NCBI GenBank assembly: GCA_964421575.1
Contig: CAYQXI010000027.1
Coordinates: forward strand, 1 to 27,302
Length of the DNA stretch: 27,302 bases
Source of the DNA: JAAOZN01 sp964421575
GTDB taxonomy: Archaea; Thermoproteota; Nitrososphaeria; Nitrososphaerales; JAAOZN01
Direction: 5' to 3'
Of the stretch, positions 12,993 to 21,542 are shown one piece after another (positions within the stretch are counted from its first letter, which is position 1; each line of letters begins with the position of its first letter). The notes under the pieces are model-generated. The model made no database searches. It was given only the letters and a program-made list of their open reading frames with translations, and was not told where the DNA came from. A program made the position numbers and the translations under genes.

Positions 12993-13188
12993 TGTGCATT
13001 TTCTGGAAAGAGGAAGGTTTTGAGGGTTGTAGTGGAATATATGCTGCTGAATTTTACCACAAACTTCCGTGTGTGATCGTAAAAGCCAGAAGTAGAGTTT
13101 CTTGAAAGCTTGAGGTTTAGGGATTTGATCCGATTGAGGAGGATCTTATCCTTGGCGCTGTCTTCTCTTGTTTATTTGTATATGTTTA
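12993..13188 (+). pseudogene. decayed short gene after trpF
   Basis: Starting at a GTG directly after the trpF stop, one frame reads MCIFWKEEGFEGCSGIYAAE, FYHKLPCVIVKARSRVS, stop, KLEV, stop, then GFDPIEEDLILGAVFSC. The composition and the resumption of a protein-like sequence in the same frame after two stops suggest a gene killed by point mutations. I do not recognise the family. The region also holds the PAC2 gene promoter near its end. Confidence 0.4.
13178..13187 (+). promoter_or_regulatory. TATA-like box for the PAC2 gene
   Basis: GTATATGTTT is centred about 27 nt upstream of GTG13210, giving a leaderless mRNA. It decides between the several possible starts of that gene. Confidence 0.5.
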
Positions 13189-13209
13189 ATTGCCCGTTTG
13201 CTGTGGTAT

Positions 13210-13953
13210 GTGGTGGTGGGCTTGGAGATAGAAATTCGTAGGTATAAGGATATCAACTTAAGAGATGGTGTAGTGGTTGATGGATTCCCTTCGGTCGGGT
13301 TGGTCAGCAGCATCTCAGCAAGCTACCTCATAGCGGCGCTTCAGCTCGATCAGATCGCCGTGCTGGATTCGCCTCACTTCCCACCGATCTCGCTGATCTT
13401 TGAGGGGAAGCCGAAGTTTCCAGCGAGGATACATGCCTCAGAGAAGCCCAAGTTAGCTGTATTCTCAGCCGAGTTTACACCAAACCCAGCCTTAGATAGG
13501 GCTCTCGCTAAGAAGATACTCTCTTGGTCGAAGGATCACTACTGTAGGTTGATAGTCACCATAGTCGGTAGACCGGTGGAAGAGGATGCTTTCACATCCA
13601 GTTCACACGACGTTATAGCAGTGGGCAGCACAGAGAGGGCTAGAAGGCTCATAGAGGGCGCAGGGTTAGAGCAGATGAGGCTCGGGATGGTCACAGGCAT
13701 ACCGGGTACGCTGTTGAATGAGGGGAGATGGGAGAACTTTGATGTAGTCGCTATTGTGGTCAAGGCTAGGGAGCATATAGCTGATGCAACCGCTGCGGTC
13801 AAAGCGCTTACAGCCTTCTGCAAACTTGTGCCAGATATTCAACTAGACATCACCCCGCTGGCTCAAGAGGCTGAGAAGATAGAGGCTAGGCTGAGGGTTA
13901 TGAGGAAGGAGGTTGCTACAGTACAGCAGCCCATTACCGAGATCTATAGGTGA
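13210..13953 (+). CDS. PAC2-family protein (proteasome assembly chaperone-like)
   Basis: A 247-aa protein of the PAC2 / archaeal PbaA-PbaB type. Family features are the N-terminal VVDGFPSVGLVSSISASYLI, the SPHFPPISLIFEGKP segment and the MVTGIPGTLLNEGRW stretch near residue 175. In eukaryotes PAC2 proteins help assemble the proteasome core; archaeal homologues are less well understood, and some bind the proteasome or an ATPase. The frame is open back to TTG13168, but the TATA-like box overlaps that part, so one of the GTG codons 13210, 13213 or 13216 is the likely start. The C-terminus is charged and probably helical. It is followed after 7 nt by an unknown gene. Confidence 0.85.
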   Translation: MVVGLEIEIRRYKDINLRDGVVVDGFPSVGLVSSISASYLIAALQLDQIAVLDSPHFPPISLIFEGKPKFPARIHASEKPKLAVFSAEFTPNPALDRALAKKILSWSKDHYCRLIVTIVGRPVEEDAFTSSSHDVIAVGSTERARRLIEGAGLEQMRLGMVTGIPGTLLNEGRWENFDVVAIVVKAREHIADATAAVKALTAFCKLVPDIQLDITPLAQEAEKIEARLRVMRKEVATVQQPITEIYR

Positions 13954-13960
13954 AATAGGT

Positions 13961-14308
13961 GTGGCTGGTTTCCCTAAGTGGGTTGCTGAAGAGATATCTA
14001 AAGCTGAATTCACATATGTAGGCACTGTCAAGTACACTGGCTACCCCCTTGATATAGACTTGGCTAATAGAAGGATAGATGTGCAGTTCTATGATAGGCT
14101 CCCGGATGGCAGATATATAGCCACATTAGATGTGCCGGATGCCGCCTTGCTCAATGATGTAGAGAAGGCAGAGATCTATCTCTTCAGCATCAAGATCTAC
14201 GAAGCCCCACTTAGCGAGAAGCTAAAGAAGTTCCTTAGCGATGAATACAGCATCAACCTAGAGAAGATATATAGGTTCGAGTTAGAATCTGTAGAGAAGA
14301 TGGAGTGA
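13961..14308 (+). CDS. conserved-looking protein of unknown function
   Basis: A 115-aa soluble protein counted from GTG13961, which is preceded 7 nt upstream by AGGTGA, the end of the PAC2 gene. The frame is open back to 13913 but that part overlaps PAC2. Visible sequence alternates short strands and helices (FTYVGTVKYTGYPLDIDLAN, IDVQFYDRLPDGRYIATLDV, then an acidic helical C-terminus). There is no signal peptide, membrane span or known motif that I recognise. The tight spacing implies co-transcription and translational coupling with PAC2, so a partner role is possible. Confidence 0.7.
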   Translation: MAGFPKWVAEEISKAEFTYVGTVKYTGYPLDIDLANRRIDVQFYDRLPDGRYIATLDVPDAALLNDVEKAEIYLFSIKIYEAPLSEKLKKFLSDEYSINLEKIYRFELESVEKME

Positions 14309-14392
14309 TCACATAACCTCACAGCGACTCTGAAAACTCCCTCGATTCAACAAGGTTTTTAGCCGATCTTAAAAATAATGGCTACAGTTTGG

Positions 14393-15241
14393 TTAGGAGG
14401 AAGGCTTAGCTAGGTGAGGTGGTTTAGTTAGGAGCTTATAAAACCTTGGGCGCCTATCTCTAAAGATATCATTGTATTCAGTTACCTTTTTGTTTCGAGC
14501 TAGCTCAAGATCCGCTTGAACGACTCTGCATTCAACTTGATCCTCTGAGGCAGACGCTAGGACCTCCATCTTTGAGTTGACGATCTGGCTTCTACCAGTG
14601 TATTTTAGGTGGTAGTCGCCCCTCTTCTCCTCTCCAACCCTGTTTGCTGTTATCGTGTAGATGTGGTTCTCGAAAGAGCGAGCCAGCATAGCCCTTTGAC
14701 AATAATTTGGGAGCACTAGATTTGAGGGGTGGGCTACGATCTCAGCGCCTTTTAAAGCTAGAACACGCCATATCTCTGGGAAGAGCCAATCAAAGCAGAT
14801 CAGCATACTTATCCTCGCACCATCAACCATATACACCTTAGGCTCCAGATCACCTTTATTGAACAAGATCTTCTCTCTGTTAAACAAATGTAGCTTACGA
14901 TATAAGCCAACGAACCTACCCTTTGAGACTAAGACAGCAGCATTATAGAGCGCATCACCAGCCTTCTCAGCCAACCCAGCTACAATCGTCTTTCCAAGCC
15001 TCCCAGACTCTTCCACGAGAATCCTACAGGTTTCGCCATTCGGGATTTCTTCTGCGAATCGTCTAACTTCGTCCCTACTTAAGAAGGCGTAGCCTGTGTT
15101 AAATAGTTCCGGTAGCACAACCAAGTCTGCGTCCACGCTTCTAACAAGCTTCAAAGCCTCCTCAAGGTTCTCCTTCACTTCACCGAATTTCGGGTTGGTC
15201 TGCGCGAAAGCGATCTTAAGGTTTTTTTCAGCTTCTTCCAT
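14393..15241 (-). CDS. carbon-nitrogen hydrolase (nitrilase superfamily)
   Basis: A 282-aa cytosolic amidase-type enzyme with the full catalytic triad: E45 (LPELFNTG), K116 (YRKLHLF) and C149 (ICFDWLFPE). The family hydrolyses amides, carbamoyl compounds or nitriles. The FDWLFPEIW pattern around the cysteine occurs in omega-amidase, N-carbamoyl hydrolase and related branches. The substrate cannot be set from sequence alone. The ATG is preceded by GGTGA. It follows the geranylgeranyl reductase-type gene on the same strand after about 30 nt and ends near the unknown gene on the opposite strand. No gene is seen in the 84-nt convergent gap that follows. Confidence 0.92.
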   Translation of the reverse strand: MEEAEKNLKIAFAQTNPKFGEVKENLEEALKLVRSVDADLVVLPELFNTGYAFLSRDEVRRFAEEIPNGETCRILVEESGRLGKTIVAGLAEKAGDALYNAAVLVSKGRFVGLYRKLHLFNREKILFNKGDLEPKVYMVDGARISMLICFDWLFPEIWRVLALKGAEIVAHPSNLVLPNYCQRAMLARSFENHIYTITANRVGEEKRGDYHLKYTGRSQIVNSKMEVLASASEDQVECRVVQADLELARNKKVTEYNDIFRDRRPRFYKLLTKPPHLAKPSS

Positions 15242-15272
15242 CTTTATTCACCGTCTCAAGCCCCACATAAAC

Positions 15273-16463
15273 CTATCTTCTATGCATCAAAAACTCACCA
15301 ATCTGTTTTATTAGAGATCTAATCTCGTCGGCAGCGACTATTGAAAAGATCTTAACCAAATCCTCCATACTTAAGATTCTCCTAATCCACTTCGAGTGCT
15401 CATCAAAACCATCCTCCTGAAGAAGCTCGTTAAGTAGATCCTTCTCTCTAATCAAGTCGAATACCTTTTCTATGCTTCTGTTATCCATCTTCTCATATAT
15501 CCTCCGCGCTTGTAAACTTGTCTTAAAATCTTCTTTGAATAAGTGCAGCCAGCTTCGGCTATACTTCTGAAGCGCATCTGGATCTCCGTCCAAAAGGTAC
15601 TTTGCTGCTGCTTGACCAGCAAGCACACCAGCTAACCCGCAGGAGTATATTCCGCCTCCTGTTGAGGGCTTTGTCTGACCAGCACTGTCTCCTACTATCA
15701 TCATTCTCCTTTTAACGAAGTTGTCTATTGGGCCGCCTACATAGATCGGTGCTGAAACCTTCTTAATTACTTGCCCGCCTCCTTTCTGTTTTAGAAATTC
15801 ATCAAGTGTAGCGAAGCAGTTTATGGAGCGACCAGCGACCCCTACCTTCGCCGAATCTTTGCCTTTTGGTATAACCCAAAGAAAGAAACCGGGGTATTTG
15901 GTGCTATCTACATATACTTCTACAGTGTCTTCTTGTATCCACTTTGCCTCGACATCGTATCTTGCTGCTGGTAGAAGTGATCTTTGCCTATCAGCCGGTA
16001 GAGCTGAAGTACCTCTTGCCTCGATATAGATCTTTGATTTAAGTATGCGGTTAGCCTCGACTCTAACAAATCCTTCCTCTTCAACGGCTTTACCGACTCT
16101 CTCACCAAGAAAGATATCAGCCCCTTTTGATGAAGCCGCTCTAGCGAGGCCCTTATCGAAGATACCCCTATCTAGTACAACGATCTTTAGCAGCTTAGAT
16201 GTTTCCACTTCTATCGGTTTCCCGCTCGGTGGATATAGGAGCACCCGTCCAACAGTGTTCTGCACCGCCCTACTCGTTGGAATCACACCAAGGCACATTA
16301 AGGCTTTTATGCTTACAAGCCCATCACACTTATCTGGCACACCTATCTCAAAATCCTCTTCAATGATAGCAACGCTTAACCCTTTTGAGGCAGCTTCTCT
16401 AGCTGCCAGTAGACCAGCCAAACCTCCTCCTGCGATGATTACATCGTAGTCTACTTCACGCAT
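15273..16463 (-). CDS. geranylgeranyl reductase family flavoprotein
   Basis: A 396-aa FAD-dependent enzyme. It has the N-terminal dinucleotide fold DVIIAGGGLAGLLAA, the PDKCDGLVS segment where the family's conserved cysteine sits, and the FAD-ribityl motif VGDSAGQTKPSTGGGI near residue 270. Archaeal members saturate the geranylgeranyl chains of membrane lipids; others reduce quinone or polyprenyl side chains. The C-terminal 100 residues are helical and charged. ATG16463 is preceded by TGGTTGGA; a TTG at 16472 is the alternative, and the TATA-like box at 16491-16500 puts transcription start between the two. It is divergent from pth2. Confidence 0.88.
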   Translation of the reverse strand: MREVDYDVIIAGGGLAGLLAAREAASKGLSVAIIEEDFEIGVPDKCDGLVSIKALMCLGVIPTSRAVQNTVGRVLLYPPSGKPIEVETSKLLKIVVLDRGIFDKGLARAASSKGADIFLGERVGKAVEEEGFVRVEANRILKSKIYIEARGTSALPADRQRSLLPAARYDVEAKWIQEDTVEVYVDSTKYPGFFLWVIPKGKDSAKVGVAGRSINCFATLDEFLKQKGGGQVIKKVSAPIYVGGPIDNFVKRRMMIVGDSAGQTKPSTGGGIYSCGLAGVLAGQAAAKYLLDGDPDALQKYSRSWLHLFKEDFKTSLQARRIYEKMDNRSIEKVFDLIREKDLLNELLQEDGFDEHSKWIRRILSMEDLVKIFSIVAADEIRSLIKQIGEFLMHRR

Positions 16464-16490
16464 TCCAACCAAAGGCTTATTCGATAGATC

Positions 16491-16500
16491 ACATATATAC
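16491..16500 (-). promoter_or_regulatory. TATA-like box for the reductase gene
   Basis: The minus strand reads GTATATATGT, centred about 27 nt upstream of 16468, giving an almost leaderless message for the reductase. It lies only about 10 nt from the pth2 ATG, so pth2 must use another element further upstream, perhaps the A/T-rich stretch near 16474-16483. Confidence 0.5.
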
Positions 16501-16507
16501 CCTTCCT

Positions 16508-16876
16508 ATGTCAAGCCATTGGTGGGAGTATAAGCAGGTGATAGCGGTCAGGACAGATTTGAAGATGGGTAGGGGTAAGATCGCAGTCCAAGCCGCACAC
16601 GCAGCAATACTAGCTGCCGAAGAGGCTAGAATACAGAAACCACAGTGGTATCGAGCCTGGATAGAGAGCGGTATGGCTAAGATAGCTGTTAAGGTCGCCT
16701 CCTTAGATGAGCTGAAGAAGCTGGAAAGAGAAGCTAGAGAAAACGATCTACCCGTAGCGACCGTAGAGGACAGGGGGCTTACTCAGGTACCTCCAGGCGC
16801 TATCACCTGCGTAGCCATAGGTCCTGCTCCAGCAAGTAAAGTAGATCCGATTACGGGTAAATTGAAGCTCCTCTAG
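16508..16876 (+). CDS. pth2: peptidyl-tRNA hydrolase, archaeal/eukaryotic type
   Basis: A 122-aa Pth2 that frees tRNAs from stalled peptidyl-tRNA. The family motif KMGRGKIAVQAAHA is at residues 19-32, and the C-terminal GLTQVPPGAITCVAIGPAP segment is intact. The length is typical. The gene is followed after 5 nt by truD, so the two tRNA-related genes are probably one transcript. Confidence 0.96.
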   Translation: MSSHWWEYKQVIAVRTDLKMGRGKIAVQAAHAAILAAEEARIQKPQWYRAWIESGMAKIAVKVASLDELKKLEREARENDLPVATVEDRGLTQVPPGAITCVAIGPAPASKVDPITGKLKLL

Positions 16877-16881
16877 CGGAA

Positions 16882-18150
16882 TTGAACCCTCCCCCTCTCG
16901 ACATAAGCATAGGGATGACGGTTTACGCAACACACTATGAGGGGATAGGTGGGAGGCTACGTGACCAGTTAGAGGATTTTTTGGTGGAGGAGGTCTTAGA
17001 TGAGATTGTGTTCAAACACATATCTGAGCAGCCGAAGAAGCAAGGATCTTATATACTCTATAGCTTAACTAAGCGTGGATTAGATACTCTACATGCTGTT
17101 AAGATCGTTGAAAAAGTATTTGGTGCAAGGGTCAATTACTTAGGCATAAAGGATGCAGACGCTATCACCTCACAATACATAACTATCCCAGCTGATGCAG
17201 AACGTGTCCGGCTCAGTCTTCCAGATAGACTCACGCTGAAGAAGCTAGGTTACTTACCTTATCCTCTAAACAGAAGCCACCTCATAGGTAACAGATTCTT
17301 TGTTAAGATTAGAGAGGTAGAAAGAAGACAGAACATACCACAGATAATCGAGGTTGTGCTAGAGAAGGGTGTTCCCAACTACTTTGGTTACCAGCGCTTC
17401 GGCTCAAGAAGGCCTGTAACGCACCTTATAGGGAGAGCGTTGGTTAAGAGGAGGTTTGAGGAAGCGGTCAATATCCTATTAACTTATACCACAGAAGATG
17501 AGAAGGATAATGTCCAGCAAGCGCGGAAGATTCTGAGCGAAGATTATCTAAACGCTGACCCAGAGGATCTTCCGCCGACTTTGGATCTGGAGCGACAAGT
17601 TTTAAGAAGCCTTAGAGCGCAACCGAACAACTATATTAGGGCGCTAAGATCCATACCTCTGCGTGTTAGAAGACTCTTCGTGAACGCTTACCAGTCTTAT
17701 ATCTTCAATAGAACCTTAAGTAAAGCCATAGAAGACGGTGAAGAGTTATCCTCGATATACCAATCAGACCTGTATGCAGAGGTTATTGGGGTGAAGATAC
17801 TCGAGGCTAGGAAGGCCGAGGGGAAGATCAACAACTCTAAGAAGGCGGTGCTGCTATGCCCACTTGTAGGCTACAACTTCAAAGAAGAAGATCTCGGCAG
17901 ACTCGGACCATATGCTTCAAAAGTTCTCTTAGAAGAGGAAGTTTCACCTAGAAGCTTCTATATCGACGAGATGCCTGAGCTTAGCGTAGGAGGGGATGTG
18001 AGGGCAGCAACCATCGTGCTAACTGGACTCCACACAGAAGTTTCAGAAGAAGTCTTATCCCTTGAAACCACACTAGGAAAAGGTTGTTACATAACCTCTC
18101 TACTTAGAGAAGTTATGAAGCCGCAGGATCCGGTTAAGGCAGGGTTTTAG
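16882..18150 (+). CDS. truD: tRNA pseudouridine synthase TruD
   Basis: A 422-aa pseudouridine synthase that modifies U13 in the D arm of some tRNAs. The catalytic aspartate is D91 in LGIKDADA. The family's GIGGRLRDQLEDFLVEE is at 22-38, NYFGYQRFGSRRPVTH near residue 170, and the inserted TRUD domain fills the middle. I chose TTG16882 because the family usually has a PPLD..IGM segment before the conserved core; ATG16915 would give a protein 11 residues shorter. Its stop overlaps the stop of rpl15e on the other strand. Confidence 0.94.
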   Translation: MNPPPLDISIGMTVYATHYEGIGGRLRDQLEDFLVEEVLDEIVFKHISEQPKKQGSYILYSLTKRGLDTLHAVKIVEKVFGARVNYLGIKDADAITSQYITIPADAERVRLSLPDRLTLKKLGYLPYPLNRSHLIGNRFFVKIREVERRQNIPQIIEVVLEKGVPNYFGYQRFGSRRPVTHLIGRALVKRRFEEAVNILLTYTTEDEKDNVQQARKILSEDYLNADPEDLPPTLDLERQVLRSLRAQPNNYIRALRSIPLRVRRLFVNAYQSYIFNRTLSKAIEDGEELSSIYQSDLYAEVIGVKILEARKAEGKINNSKKAVLLCPLVGYNFKEEDLGRLGPYASKVLLEEEVSPRSFYIDEMPELSVGGDVRAATIVLTGLHTEVSEEVLSLETTLGKGCYITSLLREVMKPQDPVKAGF

Positions 18151-18596
18151 TCGCTCACAAGCTTACCTACGTTAACATCGTTTTTGATGGCTGGGTGCGC
18201 TGGGTCGATCATTATAACCTCATACCACTTATACTTCCCATCCTCGTATAGGAAGTAGGAACCAAGCACCTTAAGGTTGGGATACTTCCTCGCAGCCCTA
18301 TTCTCAGCTATCTCCTGGCTACTTATTGCGCGCTTAATCTTAACTACACCAAGATGCTTGGGTCTTCTACCAGCTCTTGGGCGTAGGCGAACCCTACCTC
18401 CACGCCCTACTCTAACTCTGACGACGACGAAACCTTGCTTCGCTTTATAGCCTAGACTCCTAGCCCTATGAAGCTTAGTAGGCTTTTCTAGCCTAACTAT
18501 GGTGCCTTCCTTTCTCCACTCTATGGCACGCTGGGTTATGTTCCCAGCCTTCTCCTTGTAGATCTTCTGCCAAGTCTCTGCCATATATCTATACAT
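18147..18596 (-). CDS. rpl15e: 50S ribosomal protein L15e
   Basis: A 149-aa L15e with the conserved RARSLGYKAKQGFVVVRVRV centre, a basic glycine/arginine-rich loop and the RKYPNLKVLGSYFLYEDGKYKWYEVI segment. It ends at about the point where longer archaeal and eukaryotic L15e proteins (around 190 residues or more) go on with a basic tail. This short form is, as far as I recall, found in Thaumarchaeota-related lineages. The start MYRYMAETW is supported by a TATA-like box 27 nt upstream (18618-18627). The gene lies 39 nt after serA but seems to have its own promoter. Confidence 0.95.
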   Translation of the reverse strand: MYRYMAETWQKIYKEKAGNITQRAIEWRKEGTIVRLEKPTKLHRARSLGYKAKQGFVVVRVRVGRGGRVRLRPRAGRRPKHLGVVKIKRAISSQEIAENRAARKYPNLKVLGSYFLYEDGKYKWYEVIMIDPAHPAIKNDVNVGKLVSD

Positions 18597-18617
18597 TACC
18601 GCTCATAAGACTGGGCT

Positions 18618-18627
18618 CAATATATGC
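18618..18627 (-). promoter_or_regulatory. TATA-like box for rpl15e
   Basis: The minus strand reads GCATATATTG, centred 27 nt upstream of the rpl15e ATG at 18596, giving a leaderless message. Confidence 0.55.
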
Positions 18628-18635
18628 ACTTAAAC

Positions 18636-19550
18636 TTATCTTAAACCTAAAGCCTTGATGACCTTCTCAGCCACTCTTTCTCCAGCCGCCTCTTGCGCCT
18701 CAACTGTCTGCGCACCTATATGTGGTGTGCAGATGACATTTGGTAGCTTTACAACTTCAGAAGTGGGTGGTTCCTGCTTAAACACATCTAGTGCAGCACC
18801 AGCCAGCCAGCCTTCCTTAAGGGCTTCGTATAGGGCTTCTTCGTCCACTACCTCGCCTCTTGAGGTGTTTATTAGATATGCGCCCTTCTTCATCTTAGCT
18901 AACCTTTCGCGGCTTATCATATGTCTGGTTTCGGGTGTAAGTGGTACGTGTAGTGTGACGAAGTCTGATTTAGAGAGCAAGGTGTCTAGATCAACTACTC
19001 CCGCACTAAGCAATTTGATGAGTTTTTCCGGAAGCTTCCTTTTATCATAAACAAGGATCTTCATACCGAAAGCCTTTGCTATGGCTCCGACCCTTCTACC
19101 TATCCTACCTAATCCAATGATACCAAGTGTCTTACCCTTGAGCTCAATGCCCATCATTTCGCTCTTTAGCCACCGCCCTTCTTTGATCCCTCGGTCTCCG
19201 AGAGGTATCTTTCTGGCGAGGCTCAACATCAACCCAATCGTGAGTTCAGCCACCGCTTGTGTCGAAGATTCAGGGGTATTAACCACAATAATATTCCTCG
19301 CTAAAGCAGCCTTAGTATCTATGTTATCTAAACCAGCCCCTGCGCGTCCAATAACCCGCAGCTTCTTACCAGCCTCGATTACAGAAGATGTGATCTTTGT
19401 CCTACTTCTAACTATCACCGCATCGTATTCCGGAATCTGTTTAATCAAGTCCTCAGCAGATATCTTTGGTTGATAAGATACCTCTAGACCCGCATCTTTC
19501 AGAACCTCTAAACACCTAGTTGACACCGGATCGCAGACCAGCACCCTCAA
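18636..19550 (-). CDS. serA: D-isomer 2-hydroxyacid dehydrogenase, probable phosphoglycerate dehydrogenase
   Basis: A 304-aa NAD-dependent dehydrogenase with the Rossmann motif GIIGLGRIG near residue 143, the substrate-binding RAGAGLDNID, catalytic arginine in NTSRGEVVDE and histidine in CTPHIGAQT. It corresponds to the catalytic-plus-NAD core of SerA, the first enzyme of serine synthesis, without the C-terminal regulatory ACT/ASB domains, so simple allosteric control by serine is not expected. Related short enzymes reduce glyoxylate or hydroxypyruvate, so the substrate is likely but not certain. It is divergent from the GTPase gene across a 63-nt region with a strong A/T box. Confidence 0.88.
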   Translation of the reverse strand: MRVLVCDPVSTRCLEVLKDAGLEVSYQPKISAEDLIKQIPEYDAVIVRSRTKITSSVIEAGKKLRVIGRAGAGLDNIDTKAALARNIIVVNTPESSTQAVAELTIGLMLSLARKIPLGDRGIKEGRWLKSEMMGIELKGKTLGIIGLGRIGRRVGAIAKAFGMKILVYDKRKLPEKLIKLLSAGVVDLDTLLSKSDFVTLHVPLTPETRHMISRERLAKMKKGAYLINTSRGEVVDEEALYEALKEGWLAGAALDVFKQEPPTSEVVKLPNVICTPHIGAQTVEAQEAAGERVAEKVIKALGLR

Positions 19551-19581
19551 ACAGCATCACCAACGCCTCAGCAAAACATCC

Positions 19582-19590
19582 TTTTTATAT
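19582..19590. promoter_or_regulatory. TATA-like box between serA and the GTPase gene
   Basis: The plus strand reads TTTTTATAT, centred about 26-28 nt upstream of GTG19611/ATG19614. The minus strand reads ATATAAAAAGG, about 37 nt from the serA ATG. The box could serve both directions, with leaderless transcription toward the GTPase. Confidence 0.55.
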
Positions 19591-19613
19591 CCTACGCTAA
19601 CATAGTATTTGTG

Positions 19614-20819
19614 ATGCTAGTGGGCATAATAGGTAAACCTAATACGGGGAAGTCAACCTTCTTTAACGCAGCAACTCTGATGAATGTTCCTATGGCCAGC
19701 TACCCTTTTACAACAATCCACCCCAACTATGGTATAGCATATCTCCGTAAAGAATGTGTATGTAAGAAACTTAATGTGAAGGATAACCCAGTCAACTCCG
19801 TCTGTATAAACGGCGTGAGACTCATACCAGTCAAGTTGGTAGATGTGGCTGGGCTGGTACCTGGCGCCTCTCAGGGACGTGGGCTGGGTAATAAATTTCT
19901 TGACGACCTCAGGCAAGCAGACGCTCTAATACACGTAGTAGATGCCTCAGGCTCAACGGATGAAGAGGGTAGGGTATGTGAACCAGGCAGCCACGATCCA
20001 CTCAAGGATGTAGAGTTTGTTGAAAGAGAGTTCAACCTTTGGCTTAAGCAGATACTTATGAAGGACTGGCAGAGAGTAGCGAGGACAGTCGAAGCTGGTG
20101 CGGAAAAGCTTACACCAATGCTGGCGCAGAGATTAAGTGGCTTAAGCATTGGTGAGCAGGCGATACAAGAGGCGATAGGTAAACTTGGCTTGAAAGCTGA
20201 GAAGCCCACTTCTTGGTCTGAAGAACAGATAGATCAGTTTGTAGACCGTTTGAGAAGAAGTTCAAAGCCCAGCCTTATAGCTGCGAATAAGTGTGACCTA
20301 CCTACTTCAGAGAAGAATATAGTGAGACTTAAAGAAACTGGTAGATTGGTGATTCCGTGTGCTTCTGAAGCGGAACTCGTTTTAAGGAGAGCAGCAGAGA
20401 AGAGGCTAATAGATTACATACCGGGTGATAGCAGCTTTAGGATCAAGGCTCCTGAAAAGCTTACTGCAGAGCAGAAGAGGGTTTTAGAATTCATAGAGCG
20501 CAAGGTTCTTACAAAATGGGGTTCAACGGGTGTTCAGCAAGCAATTAACGCAGCTTACTTTCAGCTTCTACAGTGTATTGTAGTCTACCCGGTCGAAGAC
20601 GAATCCAAACTCTCTGATAAAAAAGGTAATGTTTTACCAGATGCTAAAGTGGTGCGTAGAGGCACTACAGCTAGAGACCTAGCCTACCTAATACACACCG
20701 ATCTAGGCGACACCTTTCTGTATGCGGTTGATGCTGTTAGTGGTGTAAGGTTGGGTGCTGACCATATATTGGAAGATGGTCAGGTTATAAAAATTGTAGC
20801 GGCTGGCAAACGAGGTTAA
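19614..20819 (+). CDS. OBG/YchF-family GTP-binding protein (Ygr210-like) with TGS domain
   Basis: A 401-aa translation-associated GTPase. G1 is GKPNTGKST (8-16), G3 DVAGLVPGASQGRGLG (near 77) and G4 NKCD (near 225). The C-terminal 80 residues are a TGS domain (YPVEDESKLSD through GQVIKIVA). The family binds ribosomes or tRNA. A cysteine-rich insert after G1 (KECVCKKLNVKDNPVNSVC) is consistent with the archaeal/yeast Ygr210 subgroup rather than bacterial YchF. GTG19611 is an alternative start one codon upstream. Its stop overlaps the rps3ae stop on the opposite strand. Confidence 0.92.
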   Translation: MLVGIIGKPNTGKSTFFNAATLMNVPMASYPFTTIHPNYGIAYLRKECVCKKLNVKDNPVNSVCINGVRLIPVKLVDVAGLVPGASQGRGLGNKFLDDLRQADALIHVVDASGSTDEEGRVCEPGSHDPLKDVEFVEREFNLWLKQILMKDWQRVARTVEAGAEKLTPMLAQRLSGLSIGEQAIQEAIGKLGLKAEKPTSWSEEQIDQFVDRLRRSSKPSLIAANKCDLPTSEKNIVRLKETGRLVIPCASEAELVLRRAAEKRLIDYIPGDSSFRIKAPEKLTAEQKRVLEFIERKVLTKWGSTGVQQAINAAYFQLLQCIVVYPVEDESKLSDKKGNVLPDAKVVRRGTTARDLAYLIHTDLGDTFLYAVDAVSGVRLGADHILEDGQVIKIVAAGKRG

Positions 20820-21520
20820 CTTGTAGGTGCCTCCTCCTCTATATCCTCTTCTTCTGCCTCTTCAACCTCTTCTTCGGATTCCTCTTCTTTGGCTGTGGTT
20901 TCGAGTATACTTGTAGCGGAAGCCATAACTGGTATACCTTTAACTATCTTGAATTTGAAGATGCCGACGTGTCTTAGCGCAGCTATCTTTCTAGCCTCAT
21001 TGTAGATATCAGAGCCTATCTTGCTCAGCACAGCCTCTTGAGCAAACTGGTCGTAGGTTAGGGATGAGGTCTTCTCTTGAAGCACTTTGTCGGCTGCCAT
21101 TCTGATCGCGTGTTTGCGTGAAGAGTTTATCCTCTTTTGAGTGAAGGCTACTACATACACCCTTACGGTTATGCCATCCTTGGTTGTGTAATCTTTTATA
21201 AATGTAACCATGGATGAACCCCTTCGTATGAGGCTTTTCAGATACTCTCTGGAGTATTCGTATGCTTTGAGTATGGATTTAGCTACACCATCTTGAACTT
21301 CTGTGATCTGAAAGTATAGTTTATACACGTATTGTTGGGGGTCTTGTTTGACTATATCGTAAAGTGTAGTCTCAACGACTCGCCCAGCCGCTTTCTCCAC
21401 GTCAGTAACAGGGATATAGCCGATCTGAGTGCTGCCGAAAGATGGTGGAGCCTCAACTATCAGCCAAGCCTTGCTCCTCCACTTATCCTTTATCTTACCA
21501 GACTTTTGTCGCTTCGGCAT
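20816..21520 (-). CDS. rps3ae: 30S ribosomal protein S3ae
   Basis: A 234-aa S3Ae (eS1) with the usual basic N-terminus (KSGKIKDKWRSKAW), the conserved GYIPVTDVEKAAGRVVETTLYDI stretch and a QKRINSSRKHAIRMAADKV region. The last 30 residues are almost entirely acidic (E/D repeats), an extension beyond the core fold. It follows serS after 22 nt and is the last gene of a minus-strand cluster that begins with rps15. Confidence 0.96.
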   Translation of the reverse strand: MPKRQKSGKIKDKWRSKAWLIVEAPPSFGSTQIGYIPVTDVEKAAGRVVETTLYDIVKQDPQQYVYKLYFQITEVQDGVAKSILKAYEYSREYLKSLIRRGSSMVTFIKDYTTKDGITVRVYVVAFTQKRINSSRKHAIRMAADKVLQEKTSSLTYDQFAQEAVLSKIGSDIYNEARKIAALRHVGIFKFKIVKGIPVMASATSILETTAKEEESEEEVEEAEEEDIEEEAPTS

Positions 21521-21542
21521 ACTAAACAGCCAAGCCCACGAT

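Noticed and set aside
13168..13209. TTG13168 as the PAC2 start
   Set aside because: The extra residues overlap the TATA-like box and are unlike the family N-terminus. GTG13210 has ideal leaderless spacing.
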